Source: Cryptomeria japonica (Eukaryota > Streptophyta > Pinopsida > Cupressales > Cupressaceae). From it: a stretch of 64,000 nucleotides of DNA. Made by a program: the position numbers and the translations under genes. Under the pieces are notes generated by a model. That model was given only the letters and a program-made list of their open reading frames with translations, was not told the origin of the DNA and searched no databases. Of this stretch, positions 9,951-20,531 are shown piece after piece (positions within the stretch are counted from its first letter, which is position 1; the number at the start of each line of letters is the position of its first letter). Location of the stretch: positions 502,534,442-502,598,441 of the forward strand of contig NC_081410.1 of NCBI RefSeq assembly GCF_030272615.1. Reading direction: 5' to 3'.

Positions 9951-10979
9951 TCTATATGTCGGGTGTCCCAATTGTCCACAATTGTAACACTTCACTGTTG
10001 CAAAATAGGAGTTACCTCTATCGGTACCTCTACCCCAATTTGAACCACCTTATGCACCTCTTCCTCTAGAGTGTCCTCCTCTGAGATTGGTTTCACTACC
10101 ATGCTCAGTCAACTTGGCTTCTCCTTGGTTTCTTGGCTCATTTGTCTTTCTTTGGTAACCACCTCAGTGATTCACTTGGTCTCTACCTCTGCCTCTACCC
10201 CTGTTATGTGTGTCTCCTTTCCTTTTGTTCCTCTCTTCTACCTTGACAGCAAGCTGATGACATTTCTGAACAGTAGTAGGAGTCCATGGGCTTATCTCCT
10301 CTTGTATGTTCCACTTTAGACCACTTAGATACCTAGCCACCTTAATGGATTCATCTTCTTGAACATTTGATCTAAGACATAGCTTTTGAAACTCTTCGGT
10401 GTAGGAGGTTACATCAAGATCTTTCTGCTTCAATCCTTGTCTCCTCTTATGAAGTTGAACTTCATAATCCTCTAGTAAGTAGTTTTCCTTAATCTTACTC
10501 ACCATAGATTTCCAATTTGCAATTGGTAGCTTTCACATGCTAACCCTTTCTTCTTGCAGGTACTTCCACCATGTCAAAGCTGCTCCCCTTAATCTTGATT
10601 TGGCAACTTTAACCTTCTGAGCCTCTGTCACTCCTTCACACTCAAAGTGGTTTTCCATGCCCTCAATCCATTCCATAACAGTGTCTATGTCCATTCTTCC
10701 ATTGAAATGTGGCAATCCTTCAAAAGCATTGGTGTTCAAAGCCTTGATAGCCTTCACAAAAGGTTCTTCATTGAACAAGGGATCTGGTTTAGGAATTATG
10801 TCATCTATGTCTATAGTTCTCTTGCTTTTACCCTTCGTGTCTTCATCCCAAGGTTCATGTGTCCTCTGATCCACCACTTCCTACAGTTTATCCCTTATCT
10901 CACTCATGGCTGCTTCAAGGAGCCTATTCTTCTCCTTCTGTTCTTCCACCTCTCTAGCCAGCTCTACATTAGTAACCAT
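9951..10979 (-). pseudogene. gag: G1 gag with zinc knuckle
   Basis: The ATG is at 10,979. A short predicted coiled coil (AREVEEQKEKNRLLEAA) comes first, then the gag core (MEWIEGMENHFECEGV, ALTWWKYLQEE, LDVTSYTEEFQKLCLRS), a basic RGRGRGRDQ stretch and one intact CCHC knuckle (CYNCGQLGHPTYRC at about 9,960-9,990). Stops occur near 10,880 (TAG, at Gln), 10,533 (TGA), 10,162 (TGA) and 10,035 (TAA). The frame is otherwise continuous with pol. Gag packages the RNA genome into particles. Confidence 0.9.
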
Positions 10980-11043
10980 TTTTCTCTCCCTTACTGATTC
11001 ACCAGTATATAGAGACATACACAGTCCAACAAGTATTTCACTT

Positions 11044-11055
11044 GCTTTGATACCA
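11044..11055 (-). other. G1 primer-binding site (initiator tRNA-Met type)
   Basis: The minus strand reads TGGTATCAAAGC, three bases inside the 5' LTR. It is one base from the canonical plant TGGTATCAGAGC. Confidence 0.9.
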
Positions 11056-11058
11056 ATC

Positions 11059-11194
11059 TGATGGGATGGGGTTTGGGATAGACTAGCCTAGTCTATGCTC
11101 CTGGATCCTCTCCCTAGATCACTTGGTGTTCTCCTCACACCCTAGGGTCTCTAGGACTTCCTTTGCTTGAGAAATCCCCTGACCTTGCCCAATC
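11059..11194 (+). repeat. Left arm of the LTR inverted repeat
   Basis: It starts TGATGGGATGGGG and ends GACCTTGCCCAATC. It pairs with 12,649-12,784 over 136 positions. On the minus strand this is the U5 end. Confidence 0.9.
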
Positions 11195-11400
11195 GGAGCA
11201 CCCTTCCAGACTCTTTCTATTTCTTTGTCTTGTTGGTGATATGCTTCTTATGAAGCCTTGCACATGAATAAGAGCTATGAGCTCATGTGTGCTAGACTAG
11301 GTCCTAGTTAGGGTCCTAGTGGAGATCTTAGGGGTCATGAGTCAAGATTATGATTTTCTTGAAAAGGGAGGGTATGTGTGTCCTGGAAGTGTTTAGGTGT

Positions 11401-11408
11401 CTTTTATA
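11401..11408 (-). promoter_or_regulatory. Candidate G1 LTR TATA box
   Basis: The minus strand reads TATAAAAG in the context 'catgcTATAAAAGacac', about 1,380 bases from the U3 start. This leaves a plausible R-U5 of about 300 bases. Confidence 0.5.
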
Positions 11409-12648
11409 GCATGGTGGTGTCCTTAGGTTGGCCCATTGTGGGTCTAGAAGTCATAAAAAGCAACATTGGGAAAGTTGCTCAAAAGTTGCATGACAACTTT
11501 TAAAAGTTCTCAAGCAACTTTTCCACCATAATGTCAAAATCTTTAGGTTCACATGGAAAACCCTAGTTTGGGTACACAGGCCAAGGCAAAGGTAGTATAA
11601 GTACTTGCAAACCCTAAATTAATGGGATGGATGTCAGATTTTGTATGACCCTAGCAAAAACATCAGACTGTGACTGTAAAACTATTACTAGTCAGTTTGT
11701 ATGAAGGAAGCAAGCAAGTTAATGGATTGAGATACATCCAAAACTATGTGGATTGCCATTCATGGTGTAATTACTTTCTTTTCAAGCATTTAATTTAGGT
11801 TTTTACTTGCAGATTGAATTAGTTTGTAAATAGTTTGAAAATTGTCTTCTTACTGTCCAGTTTTGGACAAGATTGTGTAAATGAAGTCTTAACTCCATTC
11901 CCTGTTGTGCAACCACCATGAAACCATGGGGAATGGATGTGAAGACCCTGTACATTAGTCCCAAGCAAGCAGGGCCCTTCAAAATGCGGGAAGGCCAAGA
12001 AAAGACCTACTCCTAGGCGAGACTGGACAGTGCGCAATTAGGAGAGGTCAGATTGCAGAGGTCTTGGAGAGCAAGGTGGAATAGTGGAGAGGGCATCCTT
12101 TGGAGGAAGTGCAGAGGAGTGTTTGAAGCAGCATTGGTGTGAAGGAGGAGCCTCCACCAATCCAAACAAGGTGGCAAAAACACAAAACCTTCATTGTGAC
12201 CCAGGCAGACTACAAAACCCTGATAAAACCCTTGTAAAACCCCAAAATTTGCCCTAGGCACTATACGGCCACTTGGAGGCCCAAAACCTACGAAATCCTT
12301 GAGCCCTTGCCAATTTAATGGCAGTCCATTTTGGGAGTTAGGGTTGATTCTGCATCATTTGTGAGAGGGAGCCCTAGAAGACCAGTTAGGAAGACTAATT
12401 GGTCCTAATCCTTGTAGCCCTTTTTGAAGACAAAAACACAAATTTGTGAAATCGGTAAGGGGTTAGAATCTTGAATCTGCTTGGGGGCTCATAAATGGGT
12501 GGATAGACCATGAAAAAGACTAGAAACAACCTTGCCAAGACCTTGGAAGGTGTGGAACAAGATTAGCCCTTATTAGCCATAGTAAGGGGTTTGAAGTCTC
12601 ATGAGTAGGTGAGACCTTAGGAGCAGCAAAGCAACTCATTGGTGGGTG

Positions 12649-12784
12649 GATTGGGCAAGGTCAGAGGATTTCTCAAGCAAAGGAAGTCCTAGAGACCCTA
12701 TGGTGTGAGGAGAACACCAAGTGATCCAGGGAGAGGATCCAAGAGCATAGACTAGGGTAGTCTATCCCAAACCCCATCCCATTA
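12649..12784 (-). repeat. Right arm of the LTR inverted repeat
   Basis: Its reverse complement starts TAATGGGATGGGG and runs to CTTGCCCAATC. On the minus strand this is the U3 start. Confidence 0.9.
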
Positions 12785-12789
12785 GCGAC
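12785..12789. repeat. Target-site duplication of gypsy G1, right copy (GCGAC)
   Basis: Identical to 6,818-6,822. Confidence 0.85.
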
Positions 12790-13088
12790 ACACTGAGGAA
12801 CCGACCTATTTCTCTGCTTCTTCTTGCTCTTTGTCAATGTAATTGGAGTTGCCCTCGTCTAAGGCGTCGAGAGGAAGATCGACAATGCCAAGTTGGTTGC
12901 CCTTGTTTAGGGCCAAATTTTGACAGGCTGCAGCTGTGGAGGTTCAGGAGATTTGGGGCTAAGAAAGATGCTGGATCGGTGCGGTTATGTTATTCACAGC
13001 CGGAAATGCAAGCAAAGATGAGCAAGCCTTAATGACTGATGAAGTAGCGCCCATCCAAATAAATTTTAAATAAAATTCAAAATTTAAA
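12790..13088 (-). other. LINE-A 5' UTR, distal part and 5' end
   Basis: This moderately GC-rich sequence lies between the gypsy target-site duplication and the AT-rich unit. It is inferred to be the rest of LINE-A's 5' UTR, because sequence similar to the unit-2 site (39,620 onward) begins right after it with 'tttttaatcatttt'. No coding frame seen. Confidence 0.6.
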
Positions 13089-14140
13089 TTTTTAATCATT
13101 TTCATTTTTAATTTGTCCAATATATATAAACAATTTATATTTTTCTTAATATAATATAAATATATATATTATATATTAATCACTTAAAATATTTTCACTT
13201 TTAATTTTATCTATTTATAAATTATCTATATGTACCATATATTTTCTTTAAATTGGCATGCACACATGAGAAAAAATTATAATTAACATGCATTTAGTTT
13301 TGTTTTTTTAAAAACTCAAACTAAAATTATAAATAACACCCATTCAGAAGGAAAAATCAAAATAAAATTATATATAACATGCAATATCACAAATGAACTG
13401 ATATTTTTAATGCAAAATTCAAACAAAACACGTGCATTCAAGTCTCCGTCATCGAAAAGTAAAGAAAACTCATTCGCCGAGCACGAGACCGGCAAACGTT
13501 GAAGGATTACAGTAAACAAACAGAAATCAAATTAAAGCCTCCTTTGAAAATTGACTGATTTCACAATATTTTGAATACAAATGAACTGATATTTTCAATG
13601 CAAATAAAACATGTGCATTCAAGTCTCTGTCACAGAAAATTCATTCGCCCGGAAACGAAACCCGTACACGTTGAAGAATTACAGTAAAACGAAGAATACA
13701 TTATAACGAAAACTAATTTAAAGCCTCCTCTGAAAAATGAGGTAAGACTTGAATAAACTTCAACAGCTTAATATTTATCATCACATGCCCAATTCATTCA
13801 TCAAAAGCCCTAAAAAAATTAATTTCAGTATTTGGCCTTTCAATTATGAGAAATAGAATAAAATTGTTTTTTAAAATATTTTTAAAACAAATTATCTTGG
13901 TTACTTTTAGTTATAATTTATTTATATTAATATATATTGTTGTACAATATTTATTATTAAAATAGATATTAATTTAGAATTTTTTAAGAGATATAATATA
14001 ATTGTTTTTAATTTTTAAAATGCTTTTAACAAGACTATTTTGAATTTTTTAATATGAATTAAGAAATTTATTAAATTTAAGACTTTTGTGTTTATTACTA
14101 ATTGTAAAAATTGTTTTCTTGGTAGATTTTTCTTATTAAT
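13089..14140 (+). repeat. AT-rich repeat unit 1 (3' part)
   Basis: It matches 39,620-40,213 and then 41,330-41,630 of unit 2, in the same order and orientation. The stretch that carries the host-like gene in unit 2 is absent at about 13,853. A block of about 188 bases (from 'aaatgaactgatattt') is duplicated in tandem at 13,391 and 13,579; unit 2 has it once. Apart from this block, with 'cattcgcc(g/c)..' and 'acgttgaa(g/)gattacag', the unit is low-complexity AT sequence with no gene. Confidence 0.75.
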
Positions 14141-15190
14141 AAAAAGAAGGATAGGGCATGGTACCCATACAAAACCAAGAGGAACTCACAAGCTGTGAGA
14201 CCACCAAACACCAAAAAAGAGGACTCCCCTTTTTTCTGAAAGTAGGGCTTTGACCAAAGCACCCAACTCCCGGGAACAAAGGTCTCGAGCCCTTAGCAAG
14301 CTTTCACTTTCAAAGCAAAGGGGTTTAGGAAAGCATCCCAAACCAAAAACCTCAATAGGTTCGTCTGCAATAGAGCCTCTATGAGATAATGAGCTAACAA
14401 AAAGGGACCTCTCCACCCAGTGATCAATAACACTTAAGCACATTCCCTATATAGAGAGTAACCAGATCTAGAAGGACAAGGGGCAGAGGAGGCGAATGTC
14501 AAAACCCAAGAGGATAGAGTCCACCAGAGGAAGTTAGTGCTCAATACCAAAGCAGGCATGATGAAATCCACACACGCTAGTTAAACACCCATAGGGTAAT
14601 CAGCCCTCGTTGTGTAGCCAACACCCACCCACAAATAACATTAAACAACTAACACCAAGGGGAAAACCATCAACAACAAGAATAGACACACCAACAAAAC
14701 ACCCCCAATGCCCACCACCCCCAGAGAACCTAAAGGTCAAAGCCCTAACAACCCCCCAAGAATCTACCTCAATAGGATCACCGACCACATTGCCAGAGCA
14801 CACAACCTCAGGAAAAATAGGAGCAACAAATAACACAGCAACCACAGGCTCCATAGGAGTTGTGAAATCACTCCCCTCCACAGAGGCTAGAAAGCAAGGA
14901 TGAAAAGCAGAAAGCCCAAAAACTGTAGAGTGTAAACTCACAAACCTGACCATAGCTTCCTAGAAAGCCAAGTGATAGAGCACCACACCATAGCAGTAGC
15001 CAGAATAGAGATCATCTACAACCTGAGTAGGGATGACATAATAGAGGCAAGCATGGCCAACCAATGATAACTACAATGGCAGTGAAACCACCAACCCCAA
15101 CGGTGAAAGTAGGCATGGCCCACTTTAGCGTAGAACAAGGCCACCCAGAAGTAGCCACATCGAAGAGAATTGCCAAAATGGTTAATGTTG
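14141..15190 (-). mobile_element. R1: non-autonomous LINE-like retroposon
   Basis: This GC-richer block in AT-rich DNA has its G/T-rich coding-like strand on the minus strand and ends there '...CCCTATCCTTCTTTTTATTAAT'. That 3' end resembles plant L1-type LINEs. The phrase CCTATTGAGGT occurs at least twice and also occurs in R2. The longest minus frame (14,600-14,953, 117 aa) is hydrophobic and matches no family I know. No convincing target-site duplication was found. The right end is approximate. Confidence 0.5.
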
Positions 15191-16737
15191 TATTTTTATA
15201 GTCTCACAACATTTCAAGAATTGTCACCTAAATCTTCTTTATTATTCATACAGAAGGAAGAAGAATCACTAACATATGGTGTCTCTATTGTCTTTGAATG
15301 TTATCAATGATTAGGGCTATCCCACAATAATGGTTTATGAATCTTTATATTCATAAAGCTATTCAAAGAGCTTTATGAATCTTTATATTCATCCATTACA
15401 ATACATGCAAATGTTCTATTATTATTTCTTTTCATCTCTACAATTTTAGAGATTGCTTTTATTACTTATTTTTATTTCAATTGTTTATCTTATAAATGAG
15501 ATGCATAATTAAAACCTTTTTTAAATAAACTACTTTTAGTTATAAATAATATGAAAATAAACATAAAAATAGAGCACATCATTTGAAATGAAGGTATAAT
15601 CATATAATTGGATATGAAATTCAATTCATAAAGTAACATAATAGTGCAAGTGGAAGTCCTTTTATTTCATTTAATTTTTACAGTAATGATGGTTATGCAA
15701 GAATGGAGACAAGGGTCTGTCAATTTTTTTTGTATTTATTCATCCTACATCCTTCCTTACTTTAACACTACTAACACATGTTAGTGGTCTTTCTTAATGC
15801 GATTTGATTAAAAGCTATAAATTATACAATGAAATACATCATTGATTAAACATCTACTAATAACATTAGGATATTTTATTATTACTTTAAATGCATAATT
15901 TCAAAAAAAAAAAGGTAAAATTGAACTCTTGAAAAATTATATTAATCTAAATTCATGAGGTAATATCTTAACCTTCCAATTGTTCTTTGTAAAAATTCTA
16001 GTTTGATTTGGTTTAAGAACTTACACATATCATCGTCTACGAAAACTCTATAATTAATTTTGCATGATTTTCTAGAGGATAGTTTAAAAAAATACATATT
16101 TTTTATTACTCCTATATAACACAAAATCAAAATTGTGTTTCTATTTTTTATAATCCGCCACTCTATAATTAGATGGATTCCAATAACATCTATATAATAT
16201 GCACTCATTATATGAATATGAAAGGAGCTTCTTTTAATCCTAAGGCTTCCATTATGATGTAATCGTAACCTTAAATGTTGAATTCTCAACTGTTGTATGA
16301 TAGTCTTGAGCAATTTGAGCCCATTAACACACCAACTAGAGAGTACAACAAGTCTATAACATTGTACAAATGAGCTAGTGGATCCTTTAGGATTTCTCTT
16401 GTGGTTACAAAAGTAACTTTAAAATTTTAAGCTACTTGAAATTTCTATTTATGAATTTCATGAAAAAATAATGCAAAGTATTAGAATAAAGATTTTTGGT
16501 TCTATCATAAGATATATTATATGTATAAATTACATATCATCACATCATTTTTACATATCTAAAAAAATTTGATCAAGCAAAGATTTTGAAATATTTTGTA
16601 ACAATATTATTAGTATTTTAGATTAGTATATAAAATGATAAATATGTATAAAAGAATTAATCATTTTACTTTATTTTACATCAAAATATATATTTATTAC
16701 TCATCATCCAATTTTGACATACCTAAACACTACCTAA
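15191..16737. other. AT-rich spacer, nothing recognised
   Basis: Low-complexity AT sequence. It has a direct repeat of 'atgaatctttatattcat' at about 15,338 and 15,376, and an A-run at about 15,902-15,912. A 123-aa minus frame (15,942-16,313) has biased composition and no recognised motif. Confidence 0.6.
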
Positions 16738-19140
16738 CAAGTATAAAATTTTCTCTAAAGTTGTTGTCAATAGAATGAAACCCCTTCTTGATAGATGTAT
16801 TAGCCCCTCTCAGAGGGGTTTTGTTCTAGGCAGACAAATCCTCGATGCGGTCATAACTACCCATGAGGTCATCCACTCCATGGAGAAGAATCGCAACCCA
16901 GGTATGGCTCTTAAACTTGACATCTCTAAGGCTTATGATAAAGTTAACTGGAATTTTTTGTATGTTGTACTATCCAAGATGGGATTCTGGGGAAGATTCC
17001 TCAATGTTATCAAGGTGGCGGTGGAAAGTGCTCACTACTCGGTCATTGTCAATGGTACCCATTGGGGATTCTTCAAGGCTAGGAAGAGCCTAAGGCAAGG
17101 GGACCCTCTCTCACCTTCTTTGTTTATTATGGTGGCAGAAGTTTTGAGAAGGAACTTCTCCCACTTAATCAGGAATAGAAGAATCTCGGGGGTGAAAGAG
17201 TCTTCTACCCTTCCCCCAGTGGTTATGCAGCAATTTGTTGATGACGCCTTCCTATTTGGCCAGTCGTCTGTTATAGAAGCTAAATGATGGAAACACTTGT
17301 TGGAGGATTGCACCTTGGCCTCAGAGCAACTTATCAATTATAATAAGAGCAAAAGTTTATTTTTCAACACAGATAGGAATCTCCAAGGTAAACTTATGTA
17401 AATTATTGGATGTTGTGCTGCTAATCTTCCCTATTCCTACTTGGAACTTCCCCTCACGATTAAGGAGGTCACCCCCCAATTCTAGGAGTCTATCTTAGAA
17501 AGAATGTAGAAGAAACTTGTTGGCTGGACTAGAAAAACCCTGAGTAGTGCTGGCAAACTCCAGCTTCTGTTGGCCTCTCTTCAAGGTGTTGTGGTTATTT
17601 TCTATTGCTATTTAAGATCTCCATTGTTATGGCTGAGAAACTTGATAAAATCCAAAGAATTTTTCTATGGACGGCGATAGAGGAAAAGTCTAGACTCAGC
17701 CTAGTCAATTTGGAGGTGGTGTGCAAACCTAAGTACATGGGAGGCCTAGGGATTAGAAAATTTTTGGACCTGAACAATGCTTTTCTAACTAAAATTGGAT
17801 GGAATCTTGTGAAGGATAGAGCTGACTAGTGCAAGATTATGCGGGCTAAGTATTTCAATCACACCCCCTTCTCTTCCCTTATATCTTCTCATGGACTCCC
17901 TCCTGGATCAAAGATATCGAACAGCATTGTCAAAAATCGGAAGCTGCTTAAGGGAGGTCTAAAATGGAAGTTGGCCAATGGTGAGATAATTAGATTCTGG
18001 GAGGACAATTGGATTGGCGATAGACCCTTGGCCTCTTCCCACTTTAGTTGCCTCATGGGAACCCTTAAGGACTCACTTGGCCCTCGAGTGATGAATTACA
18101 TATCCCCCTCTCGCTTCTGGTTGAGGCTTGTTAATGGTCTAGGAGATAATACTCATTGGGGCCATTTGGTGGGGGAATTACAATCTCTTCTTGAAGAGGT
18201 CAAGATTCTCCAATTCCCTCATGCTAATAAGTTTGTTTGGGATAAGAATCTCTCCGGGTCTTTTAGTGTTAAGTCGGCCTATAATCTCCCGTTCGCTCTT
18301 GTGAATGACTGCTATAGCTGGAGAGAAGTTTGGAATTCTCAGCTTATCCCTAAAATAAACTTTTTCTAGTGGGTGGCTCTGCATGGGAAGATCCTAACCA
18401 TTGATAACCTTAAAAGGAGAGGCTTCATGTTAGCCAATCAGTGTGTTCTATGTAATTGCATTGAGCAAAGAATAAATCATCTATTTATTCACTGCCCCTT
18501 TGCTTCTATGGTCTGGCACAAAGTCTTACAAAAATTTAACATTGTGTGGACTTTCTTGGAAGACTTGCAGCAGTTTATCAACAACTGGAAGTGCCCCTCT
18601 GCTCACCCTCTAATTAGACAATTTTGGAAACTCATCCCTCCTCATATCTGTTGGAATATCTGGAAGGAAAGGAACAACCAGATCTTTTGGGATACTAATA
18701 ACTCTGTTGACACGGTGGTTGGCATAACAAAAAATTTCCTCAGGGAGAACGCATTGGTCTACAAATGGAAAAAACTGCAATCTGCCTCTCTGGTGATGGA
18801 TTGCAATTGGGTTAGGACATGGAATCTACCTGACGACTTCCTCCGATATGAAAATTCTAAAAGGATGGAGAGGCTCAACACTAGATGGTCGGCCTCGGGC
18901 CCCTCATGGCTCAAACTTAACTTTCATGGTGCTGCTCGTAGTGGAGTTGCGGTGGGAGGTGGAATTATAAGGGATAGCTTGGGAAACTTGATTCTAGCCT
19001 ATGCTGGGAATTTTGGCTCTGCCTCGAGTAACATGGCTGAATCCTTAGCGCTCTTCTAGGGGCTTAAATTGGCTCTTGATATTAATGCTAAAAGACTGGT
19101 CATTGAAGAGGATTCTAAGTTGATTATTGATGCGACTAAA
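16738..19140 (+). pseudogene. LINE-C ORF2 remnant: reverse transcriptase, zf-RVT, RNase H
   Basis: The 5' truncation falls inside RT (reading YKIFSKVVVNRMKP). RT motifs: SQRGFVLGRQILD, LDISKAYDKVNW, LRQGDPLSPSLF and QQFVDDAFLF (FVDD instead of the usual FADD). After a frameshift near 17,600 come the post-RT region (GGLGIRKFLDLN, FWEDNWIGD), a zf-RVT zinc domain (CVLCNCIEQRINHLFIHCPF, 18,440-18,505) and an RVT_3-type RNase H (KLNFHGAARSG with His for the usual Asp, MAESLALF, IEEDSKLIID). Stops are mainly TAG at expected Trp or Gln positions (17,484, 17,506, 17,827, 18,368, 19,057). Unlike LINE-B it carries RNase H, so it is a different lineage. The 3' end is lost at the CopNA junction. Confidence 0.9.
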
Positions 19141-19198
19141 GGTAGATCATTAATTCACCACCCCCCCCCCCTCCTCTCAGTGATCTCTGATTCCAACA
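19141..19198 (+). repeat. CopNA 5' LTR remnant (last 58 bp)
   Basis: It matches the end of the 3' LTR (about 32,226-32,282): 'tagatca.t.attcacc', a C-run, 'ctctcagtgatc' and 'gattcca'. It ends CA before the primer-binding site and is fused to LINE-C RNase H at 19,140. Confidence 0.85.
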
Positions 19199-19200
19199 AT

Positions 19201-19212
19201 TGGTATCAAAGC
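19201..19212 (+). other. CopNA primer-binding site
   Basis: TGGTATCAAAGC, complementary to the initiator tRNA-Met 3' end except for one base. It lies two bases after the LTR end. Confidence 0.9.
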
Positions 19213-19339
19213 CTAGTTCCTTTGAGGAAGCTTAACCACTTGAGGAAGATCCGAGAGATTGACTCAATGGATTATGGTTTTTAGAGATAGCTTAGTGTGA
19301 CACTTGAAGATCTTGATGCACTAATAAATTAGATAAGTT

Positions 19340-20101
19340 CCTTGAAAAGAAACTTGAATGATGCTGATGATTTCATTAACAACTTGAAGGATCAAGCTGT
19401 GAACACTTCAAGAGACAAAATGAAAGAATTGATGGACAAGCTGAAGGAGAAAGAAGATCAAATCATGGAAAATCAAGGTAAAGCTGATGAAGTTGACAAG
19501 CTTGAGAGAGAGAATGTTGCATTGAAGAATGAGATGCAATCCATTGTGATGAGACTAACTAAGGATATTGAGGACCGGACGAAGAATGAAGAGAATCTGA
19601 CACAATCATTGAAGTAAAGAGTTGATGAATGCTTCAAGCTTACCTATGAGAATGATCAGTTGAATCTTGAGTTGACACAGTCAAGGAATAATGGTAAAGA
19701 GCTTAAAAGACAAATTGTTTCCTTAAGGGATGAACTTGCTACTGCTAATGATTACAAAGACAAATTCAAAGCTGTCTTAGCAAAGATTGATGAGATGTTG
19801 GAAAGTCAGAGACATGGAAAGGACATGCGAGGACTTGGATTTGAGAAAGGAGAATCCTCTGGATCTGGACAAAGTAATGCAAAACCTAATAAGAAGAAGA
19901 GCAATAATCCTCTAGTAAGACAATGTAATGCCCATAAATTCAATGGTAGATGCTTTACTTTTGATAAATTTGCTTATGTGGTGAATTAGTACAGAAGTAG
20001 GATGAATAATGGAATGAACAACATGAATAATGTTCCTACCTTTACCGGTCAGTGTTTCTTATGCAATAATTTTTGTCACAAGTCAAATATGTGTAGAGTA
20101 G
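19340..20101 (+). pseudogene. gag: CopNA gag-like frame, coiled coil and first zinc knuckle
   Basis: A charged heptad-rich region (MKELMDKLKEKEDQIMEN, DKLERENVALKNEMQS) predicts a long coiled coil. A TAA at about 19,617 interrupts it. The frame goes on through LELTQSRNNGKELKRQ, a Ser/Lys-rich stretch, a TAG at about 19,988 and a CCHC-like CFLCNNFCHKSNMC, where the Gly before His is Cys. The usual Copia gag core (UBN2-like) is absent between the primer-binding site and the coiled coil. TatB cuts the frame at 20,101; it resumes at 26,994. Confidence 0.8.
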
Positions 20102-20516
20102 TGTAATGTTTGAAAATGGTGAATGATGGAGATATCAAGAGGAAATCTTTTCTTCTGTCTGAGGAGATATAAAAGTTTCACTTCAGATTTCTCTTCAAAC
20201 ACATTTTCCGCATTACATTGGAAGAGGGGGTAAGATACACTAGATTCAACCTCTAGAGAAAGAGATTCAATTCTGAGTGATGATAAGTGAATCCTCTTTT
20301 CTGAGATTGAGATTTGAATTTATTGAATTGTGTACTTATGATCAAGTGTAAAAGTGACAAATATCTAATTATAACTCAAGATAGAACCATAGGATGAAGT
20401 TGTGTACCTGGAGCTCGCAATTCTCCAGTCTTCGATCTGGCTTAGGGATTCGAATCGCGTGCATGAGGACCCTAATGTGATCGCAATTGCAAGGGTCACA
20501 ATTTCATGACACTAAA
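20102..20516 (-). repeat. TatB 3' LTR, internally deleted
   Basis: The left part (20,102-about 20,410) matches 25,841-26,150 and the right part (about 20,425-20,516) matches about 26,905-26,993. About 740 bases present in the 5' LTR, including the TATA box, are missing at about 20,415. Confidence 0.88.
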
Positions 20517-20531
20517 TTTAGCCCCCACTTT
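20517..20531 (-). other. TatB polypurine tract
   Basis: The minus strand reads AAAGTGGGGGCTAAA directly before the 3' LTR, where plus-strand DNA synthesis is primed. Confidence 0.7.

Larger units (their letters stand above)
6823..12784 (-). mobile_element. G1: Ty3/gypsy (chromovirus-like) LTR retrotransposon, 3'-deleted
   Basis: This minus-strand element is bounded by the 5-bp duplication GCGAC. From the right it has a 5' LTR (11,059-12,784), a Met-type primer-binding site, gag-pol in what was one frame, and only the last 105 bp of the 3' LTR. The integrase C-terminus, polypurine tract and most of the 3' LTR are deleted. G2 has the same deletion junction. Assignment to the chromoviruses (CRM/Galadriel/Reina-like) rests on the RT and integrase character; a chromodomain cannot be seen because that end is missing. 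Confidence 0.9.
11059..12784 (-). repeat. G1 5' LTR (1,726 bp) with 136-bp inverted terminal arms
   Basis: The left end abuts the primer-binding site and the right end abuts the target-site duplication. The first 136 bases (11,059-11,194) and the last 136 (12,649-12,784) are inverted repeats with about six mismatches. Ordinary LTRs share only a few inverted bases (TG...CA). The interior has no coding content that I recognise; a 72-aa minus frame near 11,819-12,037 and an 82-aa one at 12,013-12,261 look like chance. Confidence 0.85.

Noticed and set aside
11059-12784. Foldback DNA transposon instead of an LTR
   Set aside because: The left end sits at a primer-binding site followed by gag, and the GCGAC duplication flanks the whole gypsy element, not this segment alone.
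15942-16313. 123-codon minus-strand frame
   Set aside because: AT-driven Ile/Lys/Arg composition, no motif, no paralogue in the window.
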